Shown here: positions 41,586-50,337 of the stretch, one piece after another | Numbering within the stretch: position 1 is the first letter of the stretch | How the letters are laid out: each line of letters starts with the position of its first letter | Assembly: GCF_035975855.1 (NCBI RefSeq) | Contig: NZ_CP109055.1 | Coordinates: 4,216,001 to 4,280,000, forward strand | Direction: 5' to 3' | Length of the DNA: 64,000 nucleotides | Source of the DNA: Streptomyces sp. NBC_01304 | GTDB lineage: Bacteria; Actinomycetota; Actinomycetes; Streptomycetales; Streptomycetaceae | Notes under the pieces: model-generated | Seen by the model: only the letters and a program-made list of their open reading frames with translations | Databases searched by the model: none | What the model was told of the DNA's origin: nothing | Program-made: the position numbers and the translations under genes

Positions 41586-42437
41586 GTGAGAGGGCACGAG
41601 GCAGCTATGAACCCCGAATCCACCGACCGGCGGCGGCAGTTCGCCGAGGAGGCGCGAGCCGAACGGCCCGACCTCGCGCTGCTCTGCCTGCTGGTGGGCG
41701 CGGAGGCCGATACCGGGCTCGGCGAGGCGGGCATCGACGCCGCGCAGATCGAGCTGGACCGGCTTGCCGGGCTGCTGCCGTTCCGCCCGGGCGGACCACG
41801 GGCCTGGGCGGCCGCGCTCGCCGAACTCCTGGGCGGGCGCTGCGACTTCCGCGGGACGCCGGCCGACTATCAGCGGCTCGGGTCTTCGCTGCTTCACGAG
41901 GTCCTTCGACGGCGGCGCGGGCTGCCGATCCTGTTGTCCGTGGTGTGGCTGGAGGTCGCGCGGCGGGCGGGGGCGCCGGTGTACGGGGTGGCTCTGCCGG
42001 GGCACTTCGTGGTCGGGTTCGGGCCCCCGGAGGACCAGGTGCTTGTGGACGCCTTCGACGGGGGGCGGCTGTTGAGCGGGGCCGATGCGGAGTTGTTGGT
42101 GGCGGGGGCGACGGGGGCTCCGCTGGATCCGTCGATGCTTTCTCCTGCGGATCCGCTGGACATCGTGCTGCGGATCCTCAACAACATCCGGGCTTGGGCG
42201 GCGGCTCGGCCGGAGCGGTCGGATGTGTCGTTGTGGGCGGTGGAGCTGGCGCTGCTGCTTCCCTCGCATCCTGCGCGGCTTCGGTACGAGCGGGCTCAAC
42301 TGCTCGTTCAGCGGGGGGAGTTCATCGCGGGCGCGGTGGAGCTTGATGCGTACGCTTCTGTGGTCGAGGCGGTGGATGCGGATGCGGCCTCGCGGGTGCG
42401 GGGGCAGGCGCATGCGGCTCGGGCGATGTTGAACTGA
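41586..42437 (+). CDS. SirB1/transglutaminase-like protein
   Basis: 283 residues from the GTG at 41586 (GAGGTGAGG upstream; an ATG at 41607 is an alternative). SirB1 family features: LGSSLLHEVLRRRRGLPILLSVVWLEVARRAGAPVYGVALPGHFVVGF, then DPLDIVLRILNNIRAWAAAR, then TPR-like helices LLLPSHPARLRYERAQLLVQRGEFIAGAVELDAY. The transglutaminase-like core lacks a clear catalytic Cys here, so it may be non-enzymatic. E. coli YchA/SirB1 is a distant relative of unsettled function. Probably co-transcribed with the GNAT gene. Confidence 0.85.
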   Translation: MRGHEAAMNPESTDRRRQFAEEARAERPDLALLCLLVGAEADTGLGEAGIDAAQIELDRLAGLLPFRPGGPRAWAAALAELLGGRCDFRGTPADYQRLGSSLLHEVLRRRRGLPILLSVVWLEVARRAGAPVYGVALPGHFVVGFGPPEDQVLVDAFDGGRLLSGADAELLVAGATGAPLDPSMLSPADPLDIVLRILNNIRAWAAARPERSDVSLWAVELALLLPSHPARLRYERAQLLVQRGEFIAGAVELDAYASVVEAVDADAASRVRGQAHAARAMLN

Positions 42438-42446
42438 TTTTTTCCC

Positions 42447-42534
42447 CTCCCCGCCCCTTCCCGAAATCCTGCGGAGGCTGGGTGGGCTGAGGTCCTGGGG
42501 GCCGCGCCCCCAGACCCCCGTTTGAGGACTAGAG
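42447..42534. repeat. Intergenic repeat, copy 4, with terminator hairpin
   Basis: Outer module variant CCCGCCCCTTCCCGAAATCC (42449-42468), then a CTGGGGGC-CGC-GCCCCCAG hairpin (42495-42513) and a GTTTGAGGACT remnant (42520-42530) that includes the response-regulator stop codon. It lies between convergent genes. Confidence 0.75.
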
Positions 42535-43146
42535 CCAGCCCTTCTCCCGCGCGATGCGGACCGCCTCCGCCCGGTTGCGGGCCGCCAGTTTCTGGATTGC
42601 CGTCGAGAGGTAGTTGCGGACCGTCCCCGGGGACAAGTGCAGCTGCGCCGCCAGTTCCGCGTTCGTCGCGCCGTCCGCCGCCGCGCGCAGCACGTCGCGT
42701 TCGCGGTCCGTCAGGGGGTCCGCGCCCTCGGCCAGGGCGGCCGCGGCCAGGGTGGGGTCGATGACGCGTTCGCCGGCGATGACCTTGCGTACGGCTGCGG
42801 CGAGTTGGGCCGCGGGGGCGTCCTTGACCAAGAAGGCCGCGGCGCCCGATTCCATCGCGCGGCGCAGATAGCCGGGGCGGCCGAACGTGGTGAGGATCAG
42901 GATGTGGACGGCGGGGAGAGCCGTGTGCAGTTCCGCGGCCGCCTCGATGCCCGTCTTGCCCGGCATTTCGATGTCAAGGAGGGCTACCTGCACGTCGTGC
43001 GCGCGGGCCGCCGCAAGGACCTCGTCGCCGCGTGCCACCTGGGCGACGACCTCTATGTCCGGTTCGAGGCCGAGCAGGGCCGCCAGGGCCTCACGGACCA
43101 TGGACTGGTCTTCCGCCAGGAGGACCCTGATCTTGTCGCCGCTCAT
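42529..43146 (-). CDS. NarL/LuxR-family response regulator
   Basis: 205 residues. The receiver domain has the phospho-acceptor Asp at residue 58 in ALLDIEMPGKTG, acidic pair AEDQ near the N-terminus, and the Thr/Lys switch residues (LTTF, VKDA). The C-terminal LuxR-type HTH is LTDRERDVLRAAADGATNAELAAQLHLSPGTVRNYLSTAIQKL. It overlaps the histidine kinase stop/start by 4 nt (ATGA). Likely target: its own operon, through the palindrome at 46070-46087. Resembles DesR-type regulators. Confidence 0.92.
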   Translation of the reverse strand: MSGDKIRVLLAEDQSMVREALAALLGLEPDIEVVAQVARGDEVLAAARAHDVQVALLDIEMPGKTGIEAAAELHTALPAVHILILTTFGRPGYLRRAMESGAAAFLVKDAPAAQLAAAVRKVIAGERVIDPTLAAAALAEGADPLTDRERDVLRAAADGATNAELAAQLHLSPGTVRNYLSTAIQKLAARNRAEAVRIAREKGWL

Positions 43147-44303
43147 GCTTCGGATCCTACGGGGACCCGGGCGAGGAGCCGGAATCCCCGTTTCCCGGGG
43201 CCGGATTCGAGGGTGCCGCCGACCGCTTCCAGGCGTTCGGTGAGGCCGGTCAGGCCGTTGCCCGCCGCTCCCCCGCCGCCCTTGCCGTCGTCCTCCACGG
43301 TGAGCTCCAGGACCGGTCCGTCCAGGGTCTCGCGGCGGGTGAGGTCCACCGTGCAGCGGTGCGCGCCGGAGTGGCGTACGACGTTGGTGACCGCCTCGCG
43401 CAGCGCCCAGGCGAGGGCCGCCTCCTCCTGCTCGCCGAGCGGGCCGTCGGGCGGTCCGTCGGGCGCGGGCGGGATCGTCGCTTCGATGCCGGCTGCCGTC
43501 AACGCCGTGCGCGCACCGGCCAGTTCAGCCGGCAGCGTGGCCCTGCGGTAGCCGCTCACCGCCTCCCGTACGTCGACGAGCGCCTGCCTGCTGACCCGCT
43601 CGATGTCGGCCACCTGCTCCGCGGCCTTGTCGGGGTGGGCGGGGAGCATGCGGCCCGCCAGTTCGCTCTTCAGGGTGATGAGGGAGAGGGAGTGGCCGAG
43701 GAGGTCGTGCAGGTCGCGGGCGAGGCGCAACCGCTCCTCGTTGGCCGCGAGTTCGGCGACGGTGGCGCGGGCCTCGCGGAGCTGGATCGTGGTGTGGATG
43801 AGGTGCCGTACGCCTGTCATCGCGAAGCCGATCATGAGCGTCATGACGCCGAGGGACATGATGATCTGCCCCAGGGTCTCCGTGCGCAGGCCCAACAGGA
43901 CCATCACGACCGTGGTCAGCGGAATCATCCAGCGGGCCTGCCGGAACGGCAGCGCGAAGGCCGATGCCACGGAGACGTACACGAACAGCCCGAGCCACTC
44001 GTCGCCGAGGGTGTACGCGAGCACCGTGGCCAGGACCAGGAGGGCGGCCAGGGCCAGTTGGGGCGCGATCAGCGCCTCGGCCCGGACCATGAAGCGAAGG
44101 ACCAGCGCCAGGTAGCAGCCCCCGAAGGCGACCAGCCCCGCACACCCGAGGAGGGTGGCGGGGGCCGAGTGGTGGCCGTCGGCCAGGTCCTTGACCGGGT
44201 AGGCCAGGAAGACCAGCCAGACCGCGATCCAGCCGAACTTGGCCAGGGCTTCGCGACGGCTCTGCGGGGGACGCCCGATCGGGACCGGGGCGTCGTCGTT
44301 CAT
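43143..44303 (-). CDS. Sensor histidine kinase (HisKA_3/DesK type)
   Basis: 386 residues from the ATG at 44303; a GTG at 44312 overlapping the permease stop (GTGA) would add three. Five to six N-terminal membrane helices with no large external domain suggest membrane-state sensing, as in DesK. The dimerisation/phospho-acceptor segment is RLRLARDLHDLLGHSLSLIT with His199. The ATP-binding domain has the N-box ALREAVTNVVRHSGA, EDDGKGGGG and GLTGLTERL. Operon order is ATPase, permease, kinase, regulator. Confidence 0.92.
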   Translation of the reverse strand: MNDDAPVPIGRPPQSRREALAKFGWIAVWLVFLAYPVKDLADGHHSAPATLLGCAGLVAFGGCYLALVLRFMVRAEALIAPQLALAALLVLATVLAYTLGDEWLGLFVYVSVASAFALPFRQARWMIPLTTVVMVLLGLRTETLGQIIMSLGVMTLMIGFAMTGVRHLIHTTIQLREARATVAELAANEERLRLARDLHDLLGHSLSLITLKSELAGRMLPAHPDKAAEQVADIERVSRQALVDVREAVSGYRRATLPAELAGARTALTAAGIEATIPPAPDGPPDGPLGEQEEAALAWALREAVTNVVRHSGAHRCTVDLTRRETLDGPVLELTVEDDGKGGGGAAGNGLTGLTERLEAVGGTLESGPGKRGFRLLARVPVGSEA

Positions 44304-44308
44304 GGCGT

Positions 44309-45064
44309 TCACGCCTTCAGGGTGTCCTTCCGGTACAGCCAGGCGGCGCCGCCGGCGAAGAGCGCGAAGTACACGGCGAGGATCGCGATGTCCTTCGCAC
44401 CGGGGGCGTTGCCCAGCTCGATGGCCTGGCCGAGTGCAGCGTACGCGTGGGTGGGGAGCCATTCCGCGATGTTCTGCAGCCACTGCGGGTAGGCGGTGGT
44501 GGGCATCCACAGGCCGCCCAGGATGGAGAGGCCGAAGTACAGGATCATCGTGACCGGGCGGACCGCGTCACCGCTGACCAGGTAGCCGAGGGCGACGCCG
44601 AGCGCGGCGAAGACGAGGCTGCCCGCCCAGATCACGCCGGTCAGCGCGAACCACTGCCAGGTGTCGAGTCGTACGCCCTTGGAGGCGGCGGCCACGATGA
44701 ACACGATGACGATCGAGGGGAGCGAGACCACCGCGGCGCTCGCGATCTTCGCGAAGACGTAGCCGCGGCCCGGCAGGGTGGTCAGGCGCAGCTGGCGGAC
44801 CCAGCCCTTCTCGCGCTCCTTGGCGATGCGTTCGCTGTTGCCCATGAGAACGGCGGTGAGGGCGCCGAAGGAGGCCATGGCGACCATGTAGAAGGCGGCG
44901 GTGGTCAGGCCCGTGCCCTTCACGATCTCGTTCTTCTGCGGGCCCGCGATCATCAGGAAGAGCGCGGACGGGTAGACGATCGAGAAGAACAGGAACTTCT
45001 TGTTGCGTACGGCCCGGGTGATCTCGAGCTTCATCAGCGGGGCGTTGACGGTGAGAGTGCTCAT
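44309..45064 (-). CDS. ABC-2 type transporter permease
   Basis: 251 residues with six predicted membrane helices (LFFSIVYPSALFLMIAG, FYMVAMASFGALTAVLMG, PSIVIVFIVAAAS, GVIWAGSLVFAALGVALGYLV, ILYFGLSILGGLWMP and the final AVYFALFAGGAAWLY). This is the ABC-2 exporter topology. It starts with ATGA overlap from the ATPase gene. With the two-component system downstream it forms a drug- or lipid-export module of the YvfS/DrrB type, where the kinase-regulator pair controls its own transporter. The exported compound is unknown. Confidence 0.88.
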   Translation of the reverse strand: MSTLTVNAPLMKLEITRAVRNKKFLFFSIVYPSALFLMIAGPQKNEIVKGTGLTTAAFYMVAMASFGALTAVLMGNSERIAKEREKGWVRQLRLTTLPGRGYVFAKIASAAVVSLPSIVIVFIVAAASKGVRLDTWQWFALTGVIWAGSLVFAALGVALGYLVSGDAVRPVTMILYFGLSILGGLWMPTTAYPQWLQNIAEWLPTHAYAALGQAIELGNAPGAKDIAILAVYFALFAGGAAWLYRKDTLKA

Positions 45065-46011
45065 GATGCCTTGGCCTCCTCGGCCTCGGTGATGGCTACG
45101 AAGGCCTGCTCCAGGCCGAGGCCCGCGACTTCGAGGTTGCGGGGGTAGAGGCCGAGGCCGTAGAGCGCGTGGACGGTGGCGTCGGCGTCGTGCGACTGGA
45201 TGCGGACGGTGTGGCCCGATACGTCGAGCGTGGCGAGGAACGGGAGCCCGCGCAGGGCGAGTTCGTCGATCTGGCCCTCCAGGTCGAAGGAGACCTTCCG
45301 GGCGCCCGCCTTCGCCTTGATCTCGGCGGCGGTGCCGTCCGCGAGGAGCCGGCCGCGGTGCAGGACCAGGACGCGGTCCGCGATGGCGTCGGCCTCTTCG
45401 AGGTAGTGCGTGGCGAACAGGACGGTGCGGCCCTGGTCGGCCTGCTCGCGCATGGTGGCCCAGAAGGCCTGCCGTGCGGTGACGTCCATGCCGGTGGTCG
45501 GCTCGTCGAGGACGATCAGGTCGCTGTCCCCGGCGGTGGCGAGCGCGAAGCGGACGCGCTGCTCCTGGCCGCCGGAGAGCTTGTCGACCTTGCGGTCGGC
45601 GATCTGGGCGATGCCGGCGCGGGCCAGCACCTCGTCGACGGCGTACGGCCTGGGGTGCAGGGCACAGGCGAGCTTGACGATCTCCCGCACGGTGACCTCC
45701 TCCATGAGGCCGCCGCTCTGCAGCATGGCGCCGACCCGGCCGGCGACGATCGCGTCCCGGGGGCTGGTGCCGAACACCTCGACGGTGCCGCTGTCCGCGG
45801 GGCGCAGGCCGAGCAGGAGGTCCAGGGTGGTGGACTTGCCGGCGCCGTTCGGGCCGAGCAGGGCGACGGTCTCGCCGGGGTGGAGCTCGAGGGAGAGTCC
45901 GTCGACGGCACGGACGGATCCGTAGCTCTTGGATACGTTCTCGAAGCGCACCACGCCTGCGGGGGAGGTGCCCGCCGCCTGCTTCGTGGCTGCCGTGGAA
46001 GTCGTGGTCAT
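45061..46011 (-). CDS. ABC transporter ATPase of exporter module
   Basis: 316 residues. One nucleotide-binding domain: Walker A GPNGAGKST, signature LSGGQEQRV, Walker B LIVLDEPTTGMD, H-loop FATHYLEE. The C-terminal ~90 residues (AKAGARKVSFDLEGQIDELALRGLPFLATL...) form the regulatory domain found in DrrA/ABC-2 drug exporters. First gene of a four-gene operon with 4-nt or shorter junctions throughout. The palindrome 59 bp upstream is a probable regulator site. Confidence 0.92.
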   Translation of the reverse strand: MTTTSTAATKQAAGTSPAGVVRFENVSKSYGSVRAVDGLSLELHPGETVALLGPNGAGKSTTLDLLLGLRPADSGTVEVFGTSPRDAIVAGRVGAMLQSGGLMEEVTVREIVKLACALHPRPYAVDEVLARAGIAQIADRKVDKLSGGQEQRVRFALATAGDSDLIVLDEPTTGMDVTARQAFWATMREQADQGRTVLFATHYLEEADAIADRVLVLHRGRLLADGTAAEIKAKAGARKVSFDLEGQIDELALRGLPFLATLDVSGHTVRIQSHDADATVHALYGLGLYPRNLEVAGLGLEQAFVAITEAEEAKAS

Positions 46012-46069
46012 GGGTTCTACGATCGCTGGGCGGGGGCCCTGCCCGGCAGTGTCGCGGGTCGTGAAGGCG

Positions 46070-46087
46070 GCATGACGGATGTCATGC
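46070..46087. promoter_or_regulatory. Palindromic operator candidate upstream of ABC/two-component operon
   Basis: GCATGAC-GGAT-GTCATGC, perfect 7-bp arms, 59 bp upstream of the ATPase start. The size and spacing fit a dimeric NarL/LuxR-type regulator, so the operon's own response regulator is the obvious candidate. Confidence 0.5.
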
Positions 46088-46146
46088 GGAGGGCATGCGG
46101 TTGCTGCTGGGCAGGTGGCGTACGGATGCCGTGCCCGGGCATGCCG

Positions 46147-46179
46147 GAGCCCCGGCCGCGCTTGCTGCGACCGGGGCTC
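46147..46179 (-). terminator. Terminator downstream of the peptidoglycan-binding-domain gene
   Basis: GAGCCCCGG (46147-46155) pairs with CCGGGGCTC (46171-46179), 46 bp after the stop of the upstream minus-strand gene. Confidence 0.6.
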
Positions 46180-46224
46180 GGGTGGCTCGGCTCTGGCTTG
46201 TCAGCCAGGGGGAGATCGGGCTGG

Positions 46225-48345
46225 TCAGCTCGGGTTGGTCGGGATCGTCACGATGCGCTCGGCCGGGGTCTTGCCGCGCAGGGCCTTGTCCACCGCGAGG
46301 GCGACTTCCTCGACGCTGAGGGGCTTCTTGCTGCCGTCGCCCTTGGTGACCATGACGCCGACGAACGCGCCGCCGTACAGCTCCTTGAGCGCCACGCGGT
46401 CGTAGTACGGGACGAGCTTGCCGCTGTCCGACGCCTTGACGCTCACGAACTTGTAGATCGACTTCTCGGGGCTGAACGACACCGTGTGCGTCGCGTCCGT
46501 CTGGACCGTGATGAGGCCGGACATCGCGGGGGTCGCGAACTCCTTCATCATCCGGTCGACCTCGGCCTTGGTGATCTTCGGCTCGGCGGAGGTCACCGGC
46601 AGCTGGACGGCGGTGTCCTCACCCGTCTCCAGCTTGGTGCGGTACGCCTCCTCGATGGCCGTGATCGAGCCCTCGGGGTTGAGCGCCTTGCCGGCCGTGC
46701 CGTAGACGGCGACCGCCTTGCCGGGCTTGAACTCGATGGTGCCCTCGCCCGAGCTGCCGGCGGCGCCCGCGACCCGCTCCAGGGAGTCGCGCAGCTTCTC
46801 GTCGTCGGTCAGCAGGACCGGGTCGATCTCGCGCTGCTGGCCGAAGAGCGAGCCGATCACGGAGACCGGGTTGTAGTCGCTGCCCGCGGCCTCGCGCACG
46901 GTGGCCTGGCCGTCGAGGGAGAGCCCGGACTGCTCCGGCTCCAGCGTCGCGTCCTCGCCGTCGATCGACAGCTTGAGCGGCTCCTTGGCGCGCTTGTCGA
47001 GGGCGGAGTTGAGCTTCTTGACGGCCTCGTCCCGGGTGCCGCCGCCGATGTCGACGCCGAGCACGCTGGTGCCCTTGGGCACGTCCGAGTGGTTCATCAG
47101 GAGCCCGGCGCCATAGGCCACACCGGTCAGGCCGATGACGGCGCTCGCCGCGAGGACCAGCTTGTTGCGGCCCTTCTTCTTGGGCCTGGAACTGGTGGTG
47201 GTCGGCGGCTCGCCGCCCTCGCCGCCCTGCTGCGGGCGGGGGGCGGGCGGGTCCGGCAGGACGGGCGGCGTGTGCGGGGTGTGCGGGGTCGCCTGCGGGC
47301 CGAACGGCGAGTTCGACGCGGGCGGCACCACGGGGATCCCGCTGGTCAGGGTCGAGCCGGAGACATGGCCGCCGGGCGCGGGGGGCTCCCCGGCCGGGGA
47401 CTGCGGCGTGAGCACCGCGGTGTCGTCGCTCATCCGCGGGGGCTCGGGGCGCGGGCCCGGTCCGCCGAGGGGGGCGCCACCGCCCTGGCTGAAGCCGGGC
47501 GGGAGCAGGGGGCCCTCGCCGGTGGCGGGGCCGGTGGTCGGTCCGCTGGGGCCGCCCGGCTTGGGCGCACCCGCGCCGGGGCCCGCACCGGGACCGGCGC
47601 CGATGCCCGCGCCCGGTCCGGCGAGCGAGCCGGGCGGGCCTGCCGGGGTGTTGCCCAGCGGGCCGGGGCGGCCGTTCGCCGAAGGTGCGGCGGCCGGTGC
47701 GCTGCCGTTCCCGGAGAAGAAGGGGAGGTCACCGCGCTGGGGTTCCGCGGCACCGGGGCCGCCGCCGGGTGTGCCGGAGCCAGGGGCTCCGCCACCTCGC
47801 GTACCGGGACCGGGACCGGCACCAGGACCGGAACCACCGGCAACACCCGCGCCCGCACCGGGACCCGCAGCAGGCCCGGAACCCGCAGCGGGCCCGGCGC
47901 CCGGACCCGCAGGCCCCGCCGACTTCCGCGGCGCGAACCAGTCGCTCGTCTTCTCCTCCGCCTGCCCGGAGTCACCGGCACCGCCCTCGGAAGCGGCGGA
48001 ACCGGAAGCTCCGGCCGCCGTCCGATCCGGGCCGGCACCCGCGCCCGCCGAGGCAGCAGCACCGTCCGACGCCTCGCCGTCATTGACCGGCGTACGCATC
48101 ACGACAGGCGGAATCGGCCGCGAACCGGGGATGTTGATCCGGATCCGGGTGGTCAGCGTCGTCTGGGTGGCTTGCGGGTCGGACTCGTCCGGCTGCGGCT
48201 CCACCGGCTGACGCTCCGCTTCCGCGCCCGGGGACCCCGGAGGCACGGCACCGCCGGGAGCGCCGTACGGCGGCGTCCCGGAGGGGTAGGCAGCACCTCC
48301 GTGCCCCTGAGGCCCGGAGGACGAACTGTCAGTTTCACGACTCAA
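46225..48345 (-). CDS. Membrane protein with peptidoglycan-binding (PG_binding_4/VanW-associated) repeats
   Basis: 706 residues. The first ~390 residues are Pro/Gly/Ala-rich and probably cytoplasmic and disordered. A basic stretch (RPKKKGRNK) and a membrane helix (LVLAASAVIGLTGVAYGAGLL) follow. The outer part is one or two PG_binding_4-type domains, recognisable from GTSVLGVDIGGGTRDEAVKKLNSAL and the later TKAEVDRMMKEFA. The C-terminus ends in a helical domain (SVEEVALAVDKALRGKTPAERI). Proteins with these repeats usually end in a VanW or YkuD L,D-transpeptidase domain; neither is visible. A wall-binding role is inferred. Confidence 0.8.
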   Translation of the reverse strand: MSRETDSSSSGPQGHGGAAYPSGTPPYGAPGGAVPPGSPGAEAERQPVEPQPDESDPQATQTTLTTRIRINIPGSRPIPPVVMRTPVNDGEASDGAAASAGAGAGPDRTAAGASGSAASEGGAGDSGQAEEKTSDWFAPRKSAGPAGPGAGPAAGSGPAAGPGAGAGVAGGSGPGAGPGPGTRGGGAPGSGTPGGGPGAAEPQRGDLPFFSGNGSAPAAAPSANGRPGPLGNTPAGPPGSLAGPGAGIGAGPGAGPGAGAPKPGGPSGPTTGPATGEGPLLPPGFSQGGGAPLGGPGPRPEPPRMSDDTAVLTPQSPAGEPPAPGGHVSGSTLTSGIPVVPPASNSPFGPQATPHTPHTPPVLPDPPAPRPQQGGEGGEPPTTTSSRPKKKGRNKLVLAASAVIGLTGVAYGAGLLMNHSDVPKGTSVLGVDIGGGTRDEAVKKLNSALDKRAKEPLKLSIDGEDATLEPEQSGLSLDGQATVREAAGSDYNPVSVIGSLFGQQREIDPVLLTDDEKLRDSLERVAGAAGSSGEGTIEFKPGKAVAVYGTAGKALNPEGSITAIEEAYRTKLETGEDTAVQLPVTSAEPKITKAEVDRMMKEFATPAMSGLITVQTDATHTVSFSPEKSIYKFVSVKASDSGKLVPYYDRVALKELYGGAFVGVMVTKGDGSKKPLSVEEVALAVDKALRGKTPAERIVTIPTNPS

Positions 48346-48520
48346 GGCAGGTTCTCCCGATCGGCTCCGCCGCCCGCCAAATCTTCTATCTCAACAAACC
48401 CAGCACCGTGCGCGGGCAGCTCGGCGGCGCGCACCACCATACTGGCCGCGGTCGGCACGCATCCTGTGACCGCCGTCAACGGGCGGGAAAGCAGTGCTTT
48501 GCACCCGGCGAAGTGGTACG

Positions 48521-48946
48521 TCACTTGCCAAGTCGGGCAGCGGGCCTGGCCGGTTGCGCCGGCAGCCCGAGCGTGGCGCACATCACAGCGAGGGCCATTC
48601 CGCCCAGCAGATAGAGGTACGAGCCGACTCCGGCGCCGAACACGAAGTCACCCTCCGGCCGGGTCGACGTCAGCAGCATGACGGCAACCAGCCAGCCGGC
48701 GCCGCCCGCGAAGGCCCCGCCCCTGGTCCCGGTCAGCCGTACCCCGCCGTAGAACAGTCCGGTCGAGCCGAGCAGCGCGAGCAGCAACCCGCCCGGAAAC
48801 CAGGCCGATTGAAGCAGCGCACCCGCGATGCCGACGACCGCGCCGACCACGAGGAGCAGCGCGTACAGGGCGATCCGCCCCGGCTTGAGCGGCTCGGTCA
48901 GAAATCCACCGGACCCGCCGGACCCGGACCCGCCGGACCCGCTCAT
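48521..48946 (-). CDS. DUF6113-type small membrane protein
   Basis: 141 residues from the ATG at 48946, which overlaps the mshB stop (ATGA). A Gly/Ser-rich start ([14 protein letters not shown]) is followed by four membrane helices: [55 protein letters not shown] and [19 protein letters not shown] associate this, from memory, with DUF6113 proteins found beside mshB in streptomycetes. Unknown function. Coupled translation with mshB suggests a related role. Confidence 0.8.
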   Translation of the reverse strand: MSGSGGSGSGGSGGFLTEPLKPGRIALYALLLVVGAVVGIAGALLQSAWFPGGLLLALLGSTGLFYGGVRLTGTRGGAFAGGAGWLVAVMLLTSTRPEGDFVFGAGVGSYLYLLGGMALAVMCATLGLPAQPARPAARLGK

Positions 48947-49911
48947 GACGCCTCCACCGTTGACTCGGCTCCCGCGGTTCCTTCGGCTCCTTCGGTCCCG
49001 TCCGCGATCCCCGCGAACAGGTCCGTCTCGCGCTCCCCCGCCGGCGCCCCCGACTCCCCGCGCACCAGCTCGTAGTACTCGACGTCGAAGAGCGGCTGGA
49101 CCAGGTCGTTGGAGAGGACGAACCACGGCTCCAGGACCGAGACCTGAGTGGCGTGCGCGCTCATCGCGGCCGCCTTGGCGCGTACGTACGGAGGAGAGCC
49201 CTCGGTGCCGTCGATCTCCGCGGTGATCAACGAGTCGTCGACCACGCCCGGTACGTCGTCGACCTCCGCGACGCCCGCCCACGGAAGGTGACCGATGGCG
49301 CCCTCGCGCAGCACCTTGAAGCGGGCCTCGGCGACCGAACGCGGGACGCGGTTCCAGTAGACCTTCGCGATCCGGTGGGCCTCGCCGAGGTCCTTGCGGA
49401 AGGCGGCCTCGGCGGCCAGGTCGGCGGCGCGCATGGCGACGCGGTGGGCCTGGATGTGGTCGGGGTGGCCGTAACCGCCGTCGGGGTCGTACGTGATGAG
49501 GACCTGGGGGCGGGTCTCGCGGATCACCTCGACGAGGGACGCGGCGGCGTCGTCCACGTCGGCGGACCAGAAGGCGCCCTCGCGGTGGTTGGTCTCCAGG
49601 CCCATCATTCCGGAGTCGCGGAAGCGTGCCGTGCCGCCGAGGAAGCGGTGGTCGGCGACGCCCAGCTCCTTCATCGCGGCGGACAGCTCGCCGATGCGAT
49701 GGGAGCCGAGCGTGTCCTCCTGGTCGGCCACGAGATGGCCGAGCTCGGGCGGGATGACCTCGCCCTCCTCGCCGAGCGTGCAGGTCACGAGGGTGACATG
49801 GGCACCTTCGGCCGCGTACCTGGCCATCGTCGCGCCGTTGTTGATGGACTCGTCGTCCGGGTGCGCGTGCACCAGGAGAAGGCGTCGGCTTCGGGCCGGC
49901 AGTTCCGTCAT
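48943..49911 (-). CDS. mshB: Mycothiol biosynthesis deacetylase MshB
   Basis: 322 residues. Zinc-dependent deacetylation of GlcNAc-Ins to GlcN-Ins, the second committed step of mycothiol synthesis. LmbE-family signature [22 protein letters not shown] (zinc ligands His17 and Asp20), a third zinc His in [19 protein letters not shown], and [13 protein letters not shown] typical of MshB rather than Mca. Start ATG 49911. Translationally coupled to the DUF6113-type gene. A 64-residue membrane protein gene lies 32 bp upstream on the same strand. Confidence 0.93.
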   Translation of the reverse strand: MTELPARSRRLLLVHAHPDDESINNGATMARYAAEGAHVTLVTCTLGEEGEVIPPELGHLVADQEDTLGSHRIGELSAAMKELGVADHRFLGGTARFRDSGMMGLETNHREGAFWSADVDDAAASLVEVIRETRPQVLITYDPDGGYGHPDHIQAHRVAMRAADLAAEAAFRKDLGEAHRIAKVYWNRVPRSVAEARFKVLREGAIGHLPWAGVAEVDDVPGVVDDSLITAEIDGTEGSPPYVRAKAAAMSAHATQVSVLEPWFVLSNDLVQPLFDVEYYELVRGESGAPAGERETDLFAGIADGTEGAEGTAGAESTVEAS

Positions 49912-49943
49912 GCCCCCACCCTACGAGGCGCGGGGCCGGTGAC

Positions 49944-50138
49944 TCAGAACTTGATGTCGCTGATCATCCCGGCCACGTTCGTCGTGACCTCGCTGATGGT
50001 CGGGGCCACGGAGGAACTGGCCAGATAGAAGCCGAGCAGGACACAGACGGCCGCGTGCCCCGCCTTGAGCCCGGCTTTCTTGACGAGCAAGAAGACCACG
50101 ATCGCGAACAGCAGCACCGCCGAAATCGAGAGCGCCAC
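49944..50138 (-). CDS. Small membrane protein (64 aa)
   Basis: 64 residues from a GTG at 50138 with GGGAGGTGAG upstream. Two hydrophobic stretches (LSISAVLLFAIVVFLLVKKAG and AVCVLLGFYLASSSVAP) separated by a Lys/Gly turn, with a C-terminal hydrophilic tail ending ISDIKF. I recall similar small proteins beside mshB in Streptomyces. The good RBS, position 32 bp ahead of mshB and coherent composition support a real gene; no function is known. Confidence 0.75.
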   Translation of the reverse strand: MALSISAVLLFAIVVFLLVKKAGLKAGHAAVCVLLGFYLASSSVAPTISEVTTNVAGMISDIKF

Positions 50139-50337
50139 GGCGGCTCACCTCCCACCACACCAGAGCAGCTGAACTGCCGGACCAGCAACGACTAGTAACG
50201 ACTCAGGGCTCTATAGGCATACCGGCCCGGTTATACCCACCCAGCGCTACGGATCTTAACGTTACGTGCACGCGCATCGTTCGGTGCATGGCAGCACGAG
50301 GGGCGCATGATGACCCGGCGATCAGTAGCCTCGGGGC

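Noticed and set aside
45169..48681. 1170-codon plus-strand open frame
   Set aside because: Antisense to the ABC ATPase and the peptidoglycan-binding-domain gene; composition is the low-complexity Arg/Gly/Val pattern expected of a shadow frame.
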